DNA from: Methanoregula sp.
Lineage (GTDB): Archaea > Halobacteriota > Methanomicrobia > Methanomicrobiales > Methanospirillaceae
Assembly: GCF_028679125.1 (NCBI RefSeq)
Contig: NZ_JAJRCG010000026.1
Coordinates: 1-33,256 of the forward strand
Direction of reading: 5' to 3'
DNA length: 33,256 nt
In this document: positions 15,153-22,106 of the stretch, piece after piece
Numbering within the stretch: the first letter of the stretch is position 1
How the letters are laid out: the number at the start of each line of letters is the position of its first letter
Position numbers and translations under genes: made by a program
Notes under the pieces: model-generated
Seen by the model: the letters and a program-made list of their open reading frames with translations, nothing else
The model's database searches: none
Told to the model about the DNA's origin: nothing

Positions 15153-15220
15153 AGCATGGTGTTATTCAGAAACGCCCGGTTTTTTAAGGTATTGATCTGC
15201 TCCCGCACGGGAAGTTTTTT

Positions 15221-15994
15221 TTAAAAAATATGCGTCAGTTTGAGGATAAGCTGAATTGCAAATACCAGGAGTATGACCCCGAAACCCGCCTTGATGTAGC
15301 CGCTCGATATTTTCACCATACTTCTCGCACCAATCGTGGCCCCGATAACGACAGCGACAGCACAGCCAATGATGAGAGGAATGTCAAAGCCGCCGCTCGT
15401 CAGATGCCCGAATACCCCGAACAGGGACGAGAAGATGACGATAAAACTGACAACGCCGGCAGAATTTTTCGTCGGGTAACGGCAGAGGAATATCAGGAAG
15501 GGCACGATAATGATCCCGCCGCCCACTCCCAGAAGACCGGAGATGATGCCAACAAAGAAACTGAAGACCACGATGAGGGCGTACATCCCCGTTGAAAATT
15601 TTAACGGGCAAGCTTCCTCCGGAGAGGACTTCTCCCAGTAGGTGTAGATCATTCGGCCACCGGCACCGACGAGGAAAAGAACGAACAGCCACATCAGGAG
15701 AACGGGATTGATGTACGCGGCTGCAACCCCGCCAAGGAACGCACCGAGGCAGATGCCTGGCACGAACCAGAGCGCGAACTTTACATCGACAAGCTTTGAG
15801 CGGTAATAAACGATCGATGCGGACAGCGCTGTTATGAGATTGAGCACGAGCGAGGTCGAGATCGAGGTCAGCGTCGCGTAGCCAAGCAGGAAGAGGATCG
15901 GGGTATAGAGCGATCCGCCACCCTGCCCGAACATCGAGAAAATGATGGAGACGACAAAGACCGCAACGATTGCGACGAGGAGGGTGCTGTCCAT
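15221..15994 (-). CDS. TauE/SafE-family sulfite/sulfonate permease
   Basis: The 257-residue protein has about eight membrane spans in two repeats, each opening with the Gly-rich motif typical of the family: SMFGQGGGSLYTPIL (about 20-34) and GLLGVGGGIIIVPFL (about 152-166). Members export sulfite, sulfoacetate or related anions, and some act in uptake; the direction here is unknown. It starts 11 bases after the FmdE gene on the same strand, so the two form an operon. The nearby DUF169 and TusA-DsrE genes fit a sulfur theme. The ribosome binding site is weak. Confidence 0.88.
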   Translation of the reverse strand: MDSTLLVAIVAVFVVSIIFSMFGQGGGSLYTPILFLLGYATLTSISTSLVLNLITALSASIVYYRSKLVDVKFALWFVPGICLGAFLGGVAAAYINPVLLMWLFVLFLVGAGGRMIYTYWEKSSPEEACPLKFSTGMYALIVVFSFFVGIISGLLGVGGGIIIVPFLIFLCRYPTKNSAGVVSFIVIFSSLFGVFGHLTSGGFDIPLIIGCAVAVVIGATIGARSMVKISSGYIKAGFGVILLVFAIQLILKLTHIF

Positions 15995-16005
15995 TCTGCA
16001 CCGTG

Positions 16006-16644
16006 TTATTGTGTGCCGGTCAGGACGTTCACCCAGGTCTGGTCATACCCTGAGCACGGAATGCACTCTGGCTTGCCGTCCACCATCCGCACGTATCGCT
16101 CGAAGACGTACTCGCCGCATTTACTGCACTTTGTCTTGTTGAAGGATCCCTTTGGACGGCTGAACGTGAAGTCCGGCAATTTCGTGACCGCAAACATCTC
16201 CGACTCCGGGGCGGTCAGGACCATATCCACAACCTTCTGCACAACATCGGCCGGGACCTGTGACGGTTCGATACCTTTCTTCCGGTACACGAAAAATTCC
16301 TGCTTGCCGAGAGCGTCCTGGAACTCCGATTTCAGGTACACCCGGACCGCTCCTTTCCCCGGGACCACGAGGAGACAGGCGACTTTCCCGTAGTTGAGTC
16401 GCTCCATCATGAGTTTGCCATACGTGCAGCCGGTGACGGCCATGAAGCCGTCGATCATACAGGTCTGCGGGTGCCCGACGCCCATCTCCGAGAGGCCGAA
16501 TGCCCCATGATCCCCGATATGCGAAACCCCGAGTTCCCGCATGGCGACCTGACCCATCCGGTACCCTATCGGCATGAACGGGCAGATGTGGCCGTGGAAG
16601 TCCCAGACCCCCTGCGGGATTTCAACTTTTCCTGAAGTTGCCAT
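16006..16644 (-). CDS. FmdE-family protein with C-terminal zinc ribbon
   Basis: The 212-residue protein shows the FmdE signature FHGHICPFMPIGYRMG (16-31) with H17, H19 and C21, then GHPQTCMIDGFMAVTGCTYGK (57-77) with more conserved cysteines. A C-terminal zinc ribbon has C173-x2-C176 and C194-x2-C197. FmdE proteins were named from molybdenum formylmethanofuran dehydrogenase operons but are not catalytic subunits; their function is unsettled, and metal or sulfur delivery has been suggested. It leads an operon with TauE. An AT-rich TATA-like stretch lies at about 16668-16680, some 25-30 bases upstream, suggesting a very short leader. Confidence 0.9.
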   Translation of the reverse strand: MATSGKVEIPQGVWDFHGHICPFMPIGYRMGQVAMRELGVSHIGDHGAFGLSEMGVGHPQTCMIDGFMAVTGCTYGKLMMERLNYGKVACLLVVPGKGAVRVYLKSEFQDALGKQEFFVYRKKGIEPSQVPADVVQKVVDMVLTAPESEMFAVTKLPDFTFSRPKGSFNKTKCSKCGEYVFERYVRMVDGKPECIPCSGYDQTWVNVLTGTQ

Positions 16645-16740
16645 GAGCGATCATCATCGCAGGGTCTATAAATAATTTACAATAATAACATTTCCTCCCT
16701 TTCGATAGCATGATCTTTTTTCTTCGGAAGCCCGGACCTC

Positions 16741-16755
16741 AATATCATTAATATT
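16741..16755. promoter_or_regulatory. AT palindrome between FmdE and the APC permease
   Basis: AATAT-CATTA-ATATT is an inverted repeat 22-36 bases before the permease ATG, covering the expected TATA position. It may be an operator or simply the promoter core. Confidence 0.3.
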
Positions 16756-16776
16756 CAGAACGAAGAAGGGTAGTTT

Positions 16777-18036
16777 ATGCCAGATGCCGGAGCCCGACCG
16801 GTCCTGAAGCGCGAGATCGGCCTCTTTGGTGCTACAGCTCTCGGCATCGGGGCGATCATCGGCTCCGGCATTTTCATTGTTACCGGTATAGTCGCCGGGA
16901 TTGCCGGGCCGGCAATGGTCTTCTCCATCATCATTGCCGGAATCATTGCGGTCTTCTCGGCGATGAGCATCGCCGAACTTGGGGCCTACCTCCCGGAAGA
17001 GGGCGGAACCTACGCATACGCACAAAAACTCATCTCCCCCTTTGCCGGTTTCATTGCCGGTTGGATCTGGATCTTCTCCAACATCTTTGTCGGGGCGGCA
17101 GTCTCGCTGGGCTTTGCCCATTATTTTGTCACGCTGTTTCCGGCGGTTCCGGTAAAAATTATCGCCATCGGGATCTGCCTCCTGTTCCTCGTCATCAACT
17201 ACATCGGGCTCAAAGAATCCGTCCTTTTCAATAACCTCCTTGTTACGGCAAAAGTCCTGATCCTCCTGTTCTTTGTGGCGTTCGGGCTGGGTTTTTTCAG
17301 GCCGGGCAACTTCACACCCTTTGCCCCGGAAGGGTCGATGGGGATTCTCAGCGGGGCCGCCCTCATCTTTTTTGCCTATACGGGATTTGCCCGGGTCACC
17401 ATCATGGCCGAAGAGGTAAAACATCCGGAAAAAACCATTCCCCGCTCCATCTATCTGGCCCTCGGGATCTCGACGGTCATCTATCTGCTCGTGAGCATTG
17501 TCGCTGTCGGTCTTGCCGGCGCACCGGCCCTTGCGAACTCCGGATCCCCCCTTGCTGATGCAGTCGGGATGACCGGAAGTCCCGGGGCAGTCTTGGTGAT
17601 TGCACTGGGAGCAATGATCGCAACGGCAAGTGTGCTCTTAACCACCATCATGGGGATATCCCGCATCGTCTTCTCCATGGCCCGCAGTCAGGATCTCCCC
17701 TCATTGTTTGAACGGATCCATCCCCGGTTCAGCACGCCCCATTACGCCATCGTGATTACCGGTGCGTGTATGATTGCAGCCATCCTTCTCGCCGACCTTA
17801 CGCTGGTCGTCGCAGTCAGCACGTTTGCCATGCTGCTCTATTACCTGATTGCCAACATTGCTGCTCTTCGGCTTCCCCAGGAGCACCGTATGTATTCCCC
17901 ATTGGTGCCAATCATTGGAGTACTGAGCTGTCTCGGGCTCATCATATTCCTCAACCCGGATTCATGGATCATCGGCTGTATCGGTCTCCTTATCGGGGGA
18001 ACGTGGTTTATTTTCCGCAGAAAAACAACCCGGTAA
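16777..18036 (+). CDS. APC-superfamily amino acid permease
   Basis: The 419-residue protein has about 12 membrane spans and the APC signature ALGIGAIIGSGIF (21-33), where the broken first helix binds the substrate amine and carboxylate. Further family features are EEGGTYAYAQ (74-83), FFAYTGFARVTIMAEEVKHPEKTIPRSI (in the sixth helix and its loop) and SRIVFSMARSQDLP. It would bring an amino acid or polyamine into the cell by cation symport or exchange; the substrate cannot be read from sequence. The start follows GAAGAAGGG. It is slightly short at the C-terminus compared with 450-residue members. It is divergent from FmdE and followed by an independent small membrane gene. Confidence 0.9.
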   Translation: MPDAGARPVLKREIGLFGATALGIGAIIGSGIFIVTGIVAGIAGPAMVFSIIIAGIIAVFSAMSIAELGAYLPEEGGTYAYAQKLISPFAGFIAGWIWIFSNIFVGAAVSLGFAHYFVTLFPAVPVKIIAIGICLLFLVINYIGLKESVLFNNLLVTAKVLILLFFVAFGLGFFRPGNFTPFAPEGSMGILSGAALIFFAYTGFARVTIMAEEVKHPEKTIPRSIYLALGISTVIYLLVSIVAVGLAGAPALANSGSPLADAVGMTGSPGAVLVIALGAMIATASVLLTTIMGISRIVFSMARSQDLPSLFERIHPRFSTPHYAIVITGACMIAAILLADLTLVVAVSTFAMLLYYLIANIAALRLPQEHRMYSPLVPIIGVLSCLGLIIFLNPDSWIIGCIGLLIGGTWFIFRRKTTR

Positions 18037-18098
18037 CCCGCCCGGTTCTCCATGTATTTATTAATCCGGGCCTCTCCAGAGAATCAGTAAGGATTCTT

Positions 18099-18395
18099 AT
18101 GAAACGCGTCACGATCAATGCACTTGTTGATATAGGCTGCCTGATTTCATTCATTCCGTCACTCATCACCGGGCTGGTATTGTATTTCTTCCTGCCATCC
18201 GGTGGCGGGAGGGGCGGCAGCTGGGTTACCTGGATGGGGATTACACGGCACGACTGGGTTCTTTATCACGATATTTCGAGCTTTGCGTTTGCCGCCCTGC
18301 TTATTATCCACCTGCTCCTGCACGGGAGATTTTTCCGGCATATCGGTAAAACCCTCATGTATGAGGGAAAAGAGCCTGACGACAATTTGGCGTGA
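18099..18395 (+). CDS. DUF4405-like small membrane protein
   Basis: The 98-residue product (MKRVTINALVDIGCLISFIP) has two membrane spans at about 10-32 and 58-76. The pattern ITRHDWVLYHDISSFAFAALLIIHLLLHGRFF contains spaced histidines (H51, H57, H71, H75), as in DUF4405 proteins, which resemble a piece of a cytochrome b-type fold and may bind haem. AAGGA lies five bases before the ATG, and a TATA-like TATTTATT (about 18054-18061) is 40 bases upstream, so it probably has its own transcript. The longer reading frame upstream overlaps the permease and is discarded. Confidence 0.75.
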   Translation: MKRVTINALVDIGCLISFIPSLITGLVLYFFLPSGGGRGGSWVTWMGITRHDWVLYHDISSFAFAALLIIHLLLHGRFFRHIGKTLMYEGKEPDDNLA

Positions 18396-18500
18396 TTATT
18401 ATTTACCCGTCCCATAATCATTCACGAAATGGGGGAAAAACAAGATTCGGTTTTGCAGAAATGTGACGTTGATGGATCGAGGAAGTGGTATGCGGACCTC

Positions 18501-18518
18501 TTAAAAAATATTTTTTAA
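18501..18518. terminator. AT-rich palindrome between convergent genes
   Basis: TTAAAAAATATTTTTTAA is a perfect 18-base palindrome between the DUF4405 gene (+) and the regulator (-). It gives T-runs on both strands, fitting a bidirectional terminator in an archaeon. Confidence 0.5.
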
Positions 18519-18538
18519 AGAAGAATCAGAATCCCCGT

Positions 18539-18955
18539 TCAGGAATTCAGCCCCGGTCCGGCAAATTCCTTCAGCCGGCCGATCAGCACCATCTGCTCTT
18601 TCAGCGCATCGACCTTATCTTTCCATATACTGTCCAGGATCTCTGAGACCGGTTTTACCAGTTCAAAGACTTTGGCAGGCCTGCCAGTACAGGGGGGAGA
18701 AATTTTGCGGCTTGCGACCCACCCCCGCCGGATCAAAGCCTTCATGGCGACACTCACCTCGGGCTGGCGCAGGTCTGCCCCGCGCTCGATCTCGTGCGAT
18801 GATGCCTTCTTCCGGCCTGCCAGGAATACCAGTGCAGCGGCAACGCTCTTCTTTGTCCCGGCCCTGGTCAGGAGACTGATAAATTCCTCTTCCTGCCGGG
18901 TAAATATCTGGATTGTTTCCTCTTTCGTAAAGATCCTCCGTACGGATTTATTCAT
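18539..18955 (-). CDS. Winged-helix transcriptional regulator
   Basis: The 138-residue protein has a central winged helix: AAALVFLAGRKKASSHEIERGADLRQPEVSVAMKALIRRGWV (about 39-80), with the recognition helix around QPEVSVAMKAL, and a wing with SRKISPPCTGRPAKVFELV. An N-terminal helix and a C-terminal coiled helix (SILDSIWKDKVDALKEQMVLIGRLKEF) probably form the dimer interface. It resembles TrmB/ArsR-type archaeal regulators; no ligand domain is visible. It stands alone, and its target is unknown. No ribosome binding site is obvious and the upstream AT-rich stretch is close, so the transcript may be leaderless. Confidence 0.8.
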   Translation of the reverse strand: MNKSVRRIFTKEETIQIFTRQEEEFISLLTRAGTKKSVAAALVFLAGRKKASSHEIERGADLRQPEVSVAMKALIRRGWVASRKISPPCTGRPAKVFELVKPVSEILDSIWKDKVDALKEQMVLIGRLKEFAGPGLNS

Positions 18956-19090
18956 CCTGTTATTTGTATATGATTAAATGCATTATGGTTGTAATACCGA
19001 TGGTATGGGGGGGAATAAAAAACGGGAATCCGATCCCCTCATTATTCATATAACCAGAAAGATAAATCATAGATCCAAAAATATCATGTG

Positions 19091-19100
19091 AATATATAAT
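19091..19100 (+). promoter_or_regulatory. TATA box before the small-gene operon
   Basis: AATATATAAT lies about 30 bases before the ATG at 19128, the spacing expected for a leaderless or short-leader archaeal transcript. Confidence 0.45.
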
Positions 19101-19127
19101 TGCAGATGTCATTCTTGTTGCAATCAC

Positions 19128-19253
19128 ATGCACGGAAGTGCTGTGGTAGGAGAAATGGATGGATGTGACACGAGGAGCATCGGCCCGCCCGACGGCGCCG
19201 TACAGGCTCCCGGTTCTCTTACCTCCGGAAACGACCGGCTGAGGCCGGCATGA
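19128..19253 (+). CDS. Possible 41-residue leader peptide or small protein
   Basis: An open frame (MHGSAVVGEMDGCDTRSIGP...) starts about 30 bases after a good TATA box. Its stop overlaps (ATGA, 19250-19253) another 18-codon frame ending at 19306. The downstream genes in this operon use the same overlap style, which is the main reason to list it. No family is recognised and coding potential is hard to judge at this size. Confidence 0.35.
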   Translation: MHGSAVVGEMDGCDTRSIGPPDGAVQAPGSLTSGNDRLRPA

Positions 19254-19349
19254 GGGGGAAGGTCCGGGATCTGTATACGCTCGTCACGGGTATGGTGCTC
19301 TTTTGAGGTAACGAATGAAGACCACCAGCCATACCTGTGAGGTGATAGG

Positions 19350-19703
19350 ATGGAATCCGACAGGGAGAATTCCTGTTCAGAAGATACCAATACAGAACCG
19401 CGGCTCGTGGAGCGCCGGACCGGCCTCCGCGGCCTGGGCATCGGATCGATCCGGCCCCCGAAAAACGCGGTCCGGAAAAATACCTGCGATGACCTGCGCG
19501 AACGCGATCCCGAGATACCGTTCCTGAAATTCGAAAAAGTACTTCGCGATCTTGTCTGCTCGCTGATGGAGCGGCAGGACCGGATGAATGAAGAACTGTT
19601 CCAGAGGATTATCGATCTCCAGTACCGGATGGACGATCTCGAAGCGGAGCCGCCGGTACAGAAAAACCGTAAGACCGCATGTGACCCGGGAGCATCGTCA
19701 TGA
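19350..19703 (+). CDS. Unrecognised coiled-coil protein, first main gene of the overlapping operon
   Basis: The 117-residue protein (MESDRENSCSEDTNTEPRL) has a disordered, charged N-terminal half and a predicted coiled coil from about residue 63 to 98 (VLRDLVCSLMERQDRMNEEL, then FQRIIDLQYRMDDLEAE). GAGGTGAT lies just before the ATG. Its stop overlaps the next start by four bases (ATGA at 19700). I recognise no family. A competing frame from 19315 also has an SD-like GAGGTAA but ends early and lacks structure. The coiled coil suggests an oligomeric or scaffold role. Confidence 0.6.
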   Translation: MESDRENSCSEDTNTEPRLVERRTGLRGLGIGSIRPPKNAVRKNTCDDLRERDPEIPFLKFEKVLRDLVCSLMERQDRMNEELFQRIIDLQYRMDDLEAEPPVQKNRKTACDPGASS

Positions 19704-19897
19704 GTGGCATGACCGGGAATCCAGAAACCCCCGGAAGTATATTTGTCGCTCCCGGGAACTGGCAGGAGCGGCTGTCAGGCCGGCTCTCGAAAACGCCGTC
19801 TTCTCATGGTTCGACCCATTTGAGTCTCAGGATCCAGAAAAAGATCGTTCATTTCGATCAGATAATCGCCGGCTTCCGGCAGCGGCGGTGGTCGTGA
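19700..19897 (+). CDS. Unrecognised 65-residue protein
   Basis: MSGMTGNPETPGSIFVAPGN opens a short, basic protein with the helix-like stretch LSLRIQKKIVHFDQIIAGFRQRRW at its end. The start overlaps the previous stop (ATGA), and the stop TGA shares its last base with the next ATG (TGATG at 19895-19899). A longer alternative frame (19588-20163) covers the same DNA, but its first 100 codons read as Arg-rich out-of-frame sequence, so I prefer two overlapping genes. No family recognised. Confidence 0.5.
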   Translation: MSGMTGNPETPGSIFVAPGNWQERLSGRLSKTPSSHGSTHLSLRIQKKIVHFDQIIAGFRQRRWS

Positions 19898-20163
19898 TGG
19901 TCCGCATCCGCGCAAACGATGAGAGGGAGATCCCACTCTTCCTTCTTCCCCGGATCATCGCAGAGCAGGTCTTGAAGACCGGCGACCGGATCTACCGCAT
20001 CAGCGTGAAGAGGACCCACTGGCACCACTACAATGTCTCGGTCCGGACAAAGGCCCTGCCCCGCGAGCTTGCGCCGGGCTGCTGCGGGGCGATTCTTCCG
20101 GGTCCGCAGAAAGCAGGGACCTGTGGAATCGCCACCGGATCCGGTGGGGGAGGGAGTGTATGA
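19897..20163 (+). CDS. Unrecognised 88-residue protein
   Basis: The product (MVRIRANDEREIPLFLLPRI) has a compact alpha/beta look: IPLFLLPRIIAEQVLKTGDRIYRISVKR followed by HWHHYNVSVRTKALP. It ends in a Gly-rich tail, ATGSGGGGSV. H-W-H-H could bind metal. The start is set by the TGATG overlap with the upstream gene, and the stop by ATGA overlap with the downstream gene. It could be a small nucleic-acid-binding protein, given the basic residues, but this is speculation. Confidence 0.55.
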   Translation: MVRIRANDEREIPLFLLPRIIAEQVLKTGDRIYRISVKRTHWHHYNVSVRTKALPRELAPGCCGAILPGPQKAGTCGIATGSGGGGSV

Positions 20164-20630
20164 CACGCGGACCCCCGCCGGGCGTGGGGCTCAAGGAGGC
20201 AAAAGCTCTTGCCAACCGCCAGGGGAAGTTCTGCCAGAACACGAAAGGCCGGGGTATCCTGTATGACTTTGCGATCTACCTGGCATTTTTCACCATCCAT
20301 GTCCGGGTGAGGAGGACGCGGATGATCGCCATCACGCCGGCCGAAGTCCTCTTCGCGTACGGGCGCGACATTGCCCGGCTCCGCCGGGTCCCGGTAACGG
20401 CCGTCTCCCTCCGCGAGCTCTGGGTCCGGACCTCCGCCGCAACCTGGCAGTACTTCCTGGTACTCGACGATCAGATCGTGGAGATCCCGGCCGAAGCGAT
20501 GCCGGAGAACACCGGCAGTGACCGCCACCTCCGGGAGGATGCACTCCTGCCGGACCGGTCGACTCTCCCCGCTATGAGCTCCCATAAGGAAGGGACATTC
20601 GCCTGCCCGCTCATGGGGCTGCCGAAGTAA
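20160..20630 (+). CDS. Unrecognised 156-residue basic protein, last gene of the overlapping operon
   Basis: The protein starts MTRGPPPGVGLKEAKALANR and contains KGRGILYDFAIYLAFFTIHVRVRRTR (about 29-54), then ITPAEVLFAYGRDIARLRRVPVTAVSLRELWVRTSAATWQYFLVLDDQIVEIP. The strand-turn-strand with an acidic residue before HVRVRRTR faintly recalls a nuclease core (PD-(D/E)xK type), but the catalytic lysine is not where expected, so I do not assign it. It overlaps the previous gene by four bases and ends the operon just before repeat copy B. Confidence 0.65.
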   Translation: MTRGPPPGVGLKEAKALANRQGKFCQNTKGRGILYDFAIYLAFFTIHVRVRRTRMIAITPAEVLFAYGRDIARLRRVPVTAVSLRELWVRTSAATWQYFLVLDDQIVEIPAEAMPENTGSDRHLREDALLPDRSTLPAMSSHKEGTFACPLMGLPK

Positions 20631-20957
20631 CTCCCCGGTCACCTCTTTTTTTGGGGTGTTTTGTATCTCCATTCCCCCTGAAGATAAAGTCCTCAAAAAC
20701 GCCCCGTTTTCCGATCAGAGCCCATTTTACAGAACCGGTTTTTGGATAGTCGCACTTTTTGGCGAATTAGAGTACAGTGATTCTGAATGGAGGGTGTATT
20801 GAGAGTATTTTAACAATCGGGACCCTATAAAGCCCCGAAAAAATGTCAATACAGGACCTCCCGGTTTGAGGATCGGTTTGTAATCCGGAGATCGGACTGT
20901 CCGGAGAACCGGTGAGACCGTTTTTTAAAAAAGCCTTACGAGGATTATCCTGAAAAA
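20631..20957. other. Intergenic region with repeat copy B
   Basis: No gene seen. It starts with a T-run (CCTCTTTTTTTGGGG, about 20643) suited to terminating the upstream operon. It holds the second copy of the 213-base repeat (20696-20908), then TTTTTTAAAAAAG near the end of the lysine-rich gene. Confidence 0.6.
20696..20908. repeat. 213-base dispersed repeat, copy B
   Basis: Same length and orientation as 7368-7580, gapless, with about 25 differences by eye. Similarity stops abruptly at both ends: flanks before AAAACGCYCCG and after CCGGAGAA are unrelated. The two copies bracket 13 kb of mostly hypothetical and accessory genes. Confidence 0.85.
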
Positions 20958-21089
20958 TTATTTTTTGGATTTTGAAACGGCCTTTGTCACGGTCTTACCC
21001 GCAACAGCCTTTTTTGGTTCAACGGTCTTCGGTTCTGGTTTCTTGGATTCCACTTTCTTGGTGTCAGGTTTCTTCTTGGTTACAACCAT
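20958..21089 (-). CDS. Lysine-rich 43-residue protein
   Basis: MVVTKKKPDTKKVESKKPEP begins a very basic protein (about 40% Lys) with repeated K-x-V-E/T-x-K-K-type units, ending KAVSKSKK. It resembles the C-terminal tails of histone H1-like proteins, and low-complexity nucleic-acid-binding tails. The frame is open further upstream to 21206, but that part is not Lys-rich and looks like leader; GGAG about 13 bases before 21089 is a possible ribosome binding site. It may be a genuine small DNA/RNA-binding protein or a remnant of a larger one. Confidence 0.55.
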   Translation of the reverse strand: MVVTKKKPDTKKVESKKPEPKTVEPKKAVAGKTVTKAVSKSKK

Positions 21090-21467
21090 CAGGTTTTCAA
21101 CTCCGCATGAGGAATTTTCCATGCAATGAAACGGGATGAGTGACTGATGAGAAGCAGATCCGGAATCAGGGTATCTGGGTGGACGGTGCCCGGGTTGCTT
21201 GTGCATTGATCATCACCCCGGAATACCAGTATGCCCCGTTTAGTAATAAACTTTTTTTAATTCGTATGAAATTTACTGAATTATTTGTTTTAAGAATTTT
21301 TAAAAATGGAGATGGGAAAAGATAGTTCCTTAAGGGACATGCATTTTAAGATGGATCATAATGAGGCCGATGCCTGGCAATGATTTCCCCTGTCATCACC
21401 AGATCATGGTATGTTATGTCAGTATAAAAGTTTTTCATTTTTGTATGAACTAGTAAAATTTTTTTAA
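21090..21467. other. AT-rich intergenic region
   Basis: No convincing gene. Several A/T runs (CTTTTTTTAATTCG near 21251, AATTTTTTTAATTAAAAAC near 21458) may be terminators for the decayed ABC gene or promoters for the lysine-rich gene. Composition is distinctly lower in GC than the flanking coding DNA. Confidence 0.5.
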
Positions 21468-22069
21468 TTAAAAACACTTTCCACGCAGACAATTCTCATC
21501 TATGTAGTGGGTGGTGACAAAGAGGGTCATCCCGTTCTTCCGTAAACCCCCGATATGTTCCCGGATCTTTTTCCGGGCAGCCACATCGAGCCCGATGGTG
21601 GGCTCGTCAAGGAAGTGCACGGCCGGTTCGTGGACCAGGGCCCGGGCCCGTTCGGGCCGGCGCCGCATCCCCCCGGAGTAGGTCCGGATCAGATCATCCG
21701 CCCGGTTGGTCAGTTCCATGATCGCGAGCACCTCATCGGTCTTGTCCTTTGCACGGGGGATGCCGTAGAGGTGGGCAAAGAAGAGGACGTTCTCCAGCCC
21801 GGTCAACTTGATGTCGACTGCCATATCCTGCGGCACATAGCTGAGCTGCCTTACGGACCTGCTCTCCCGCCCGGACAATGTCGTGCCCGCAGACGCTCGC
21901 GGTTCCTTCGGTCGGACGCAGGAGAGTCGTGAGCATCTGCACGTTTGTCGTCTTCCCGGAACCATTGGGTCCAAGCAGGCCGAAGATCTCGTTGTTGACG
22001 GAGAGGGACAGGTAATCCACGGCACAGAGGGTCCCACCGGGTGAGGCCGTGCGTTTCAATTGCGTTCAA
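21468..22069 (-). pseudogene. Decayed DrrA/ABC-2-type ABC transporter ATPase
   Basis: Pieces of one ATPase are spread over three frames of the minus strand. The first frame gives [10 protein letters not shown] (about 22069-22037, with TTG where ATG is expected). The second gives [20 protein letters not shown] and PNGSGKTT (Walker A), then [16 protein letters not shown]. The third gives [27 protein letters not shown] (signature) and HFLDEPTIGLD (Walker B), then TTHYIDE. Shifts fall near 22040 and 21856. The reading ends at NCLRGKCF soon after the H-loop, so the last 100 or so residues are missing. The signature helix is also altered (RRRPERARAL). No partner permease remains. Confidence 0.85.
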
Positions 22070-22106
22070 AGGGGCACGCTTTCGTTACCGCTGTATGAAT
22101 CCACGA

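Noticed and set aside
15201..15212. TCCCG-CA-CGGGA hairpin followed by T-run as a terminator
   Set aside because: The T-run is on the plus strand, where no gene ends nearby, and the two-base loop is too tight to be convincing.
19315..19527. A 70-residue frame with an SD-like GAGGTAA
   Set aside because: It overlaps the 117-residue coiled-coil gene, is low-complexity and ends without linking to the next gene.
19588..20163. A 191-residue open frame covering the middle of the small-gene operon
   Set aside because: Its first 100 codons look like out-of-frame sequence, and two shorter genes with ATGA and TGATG overlaps explain the region better.
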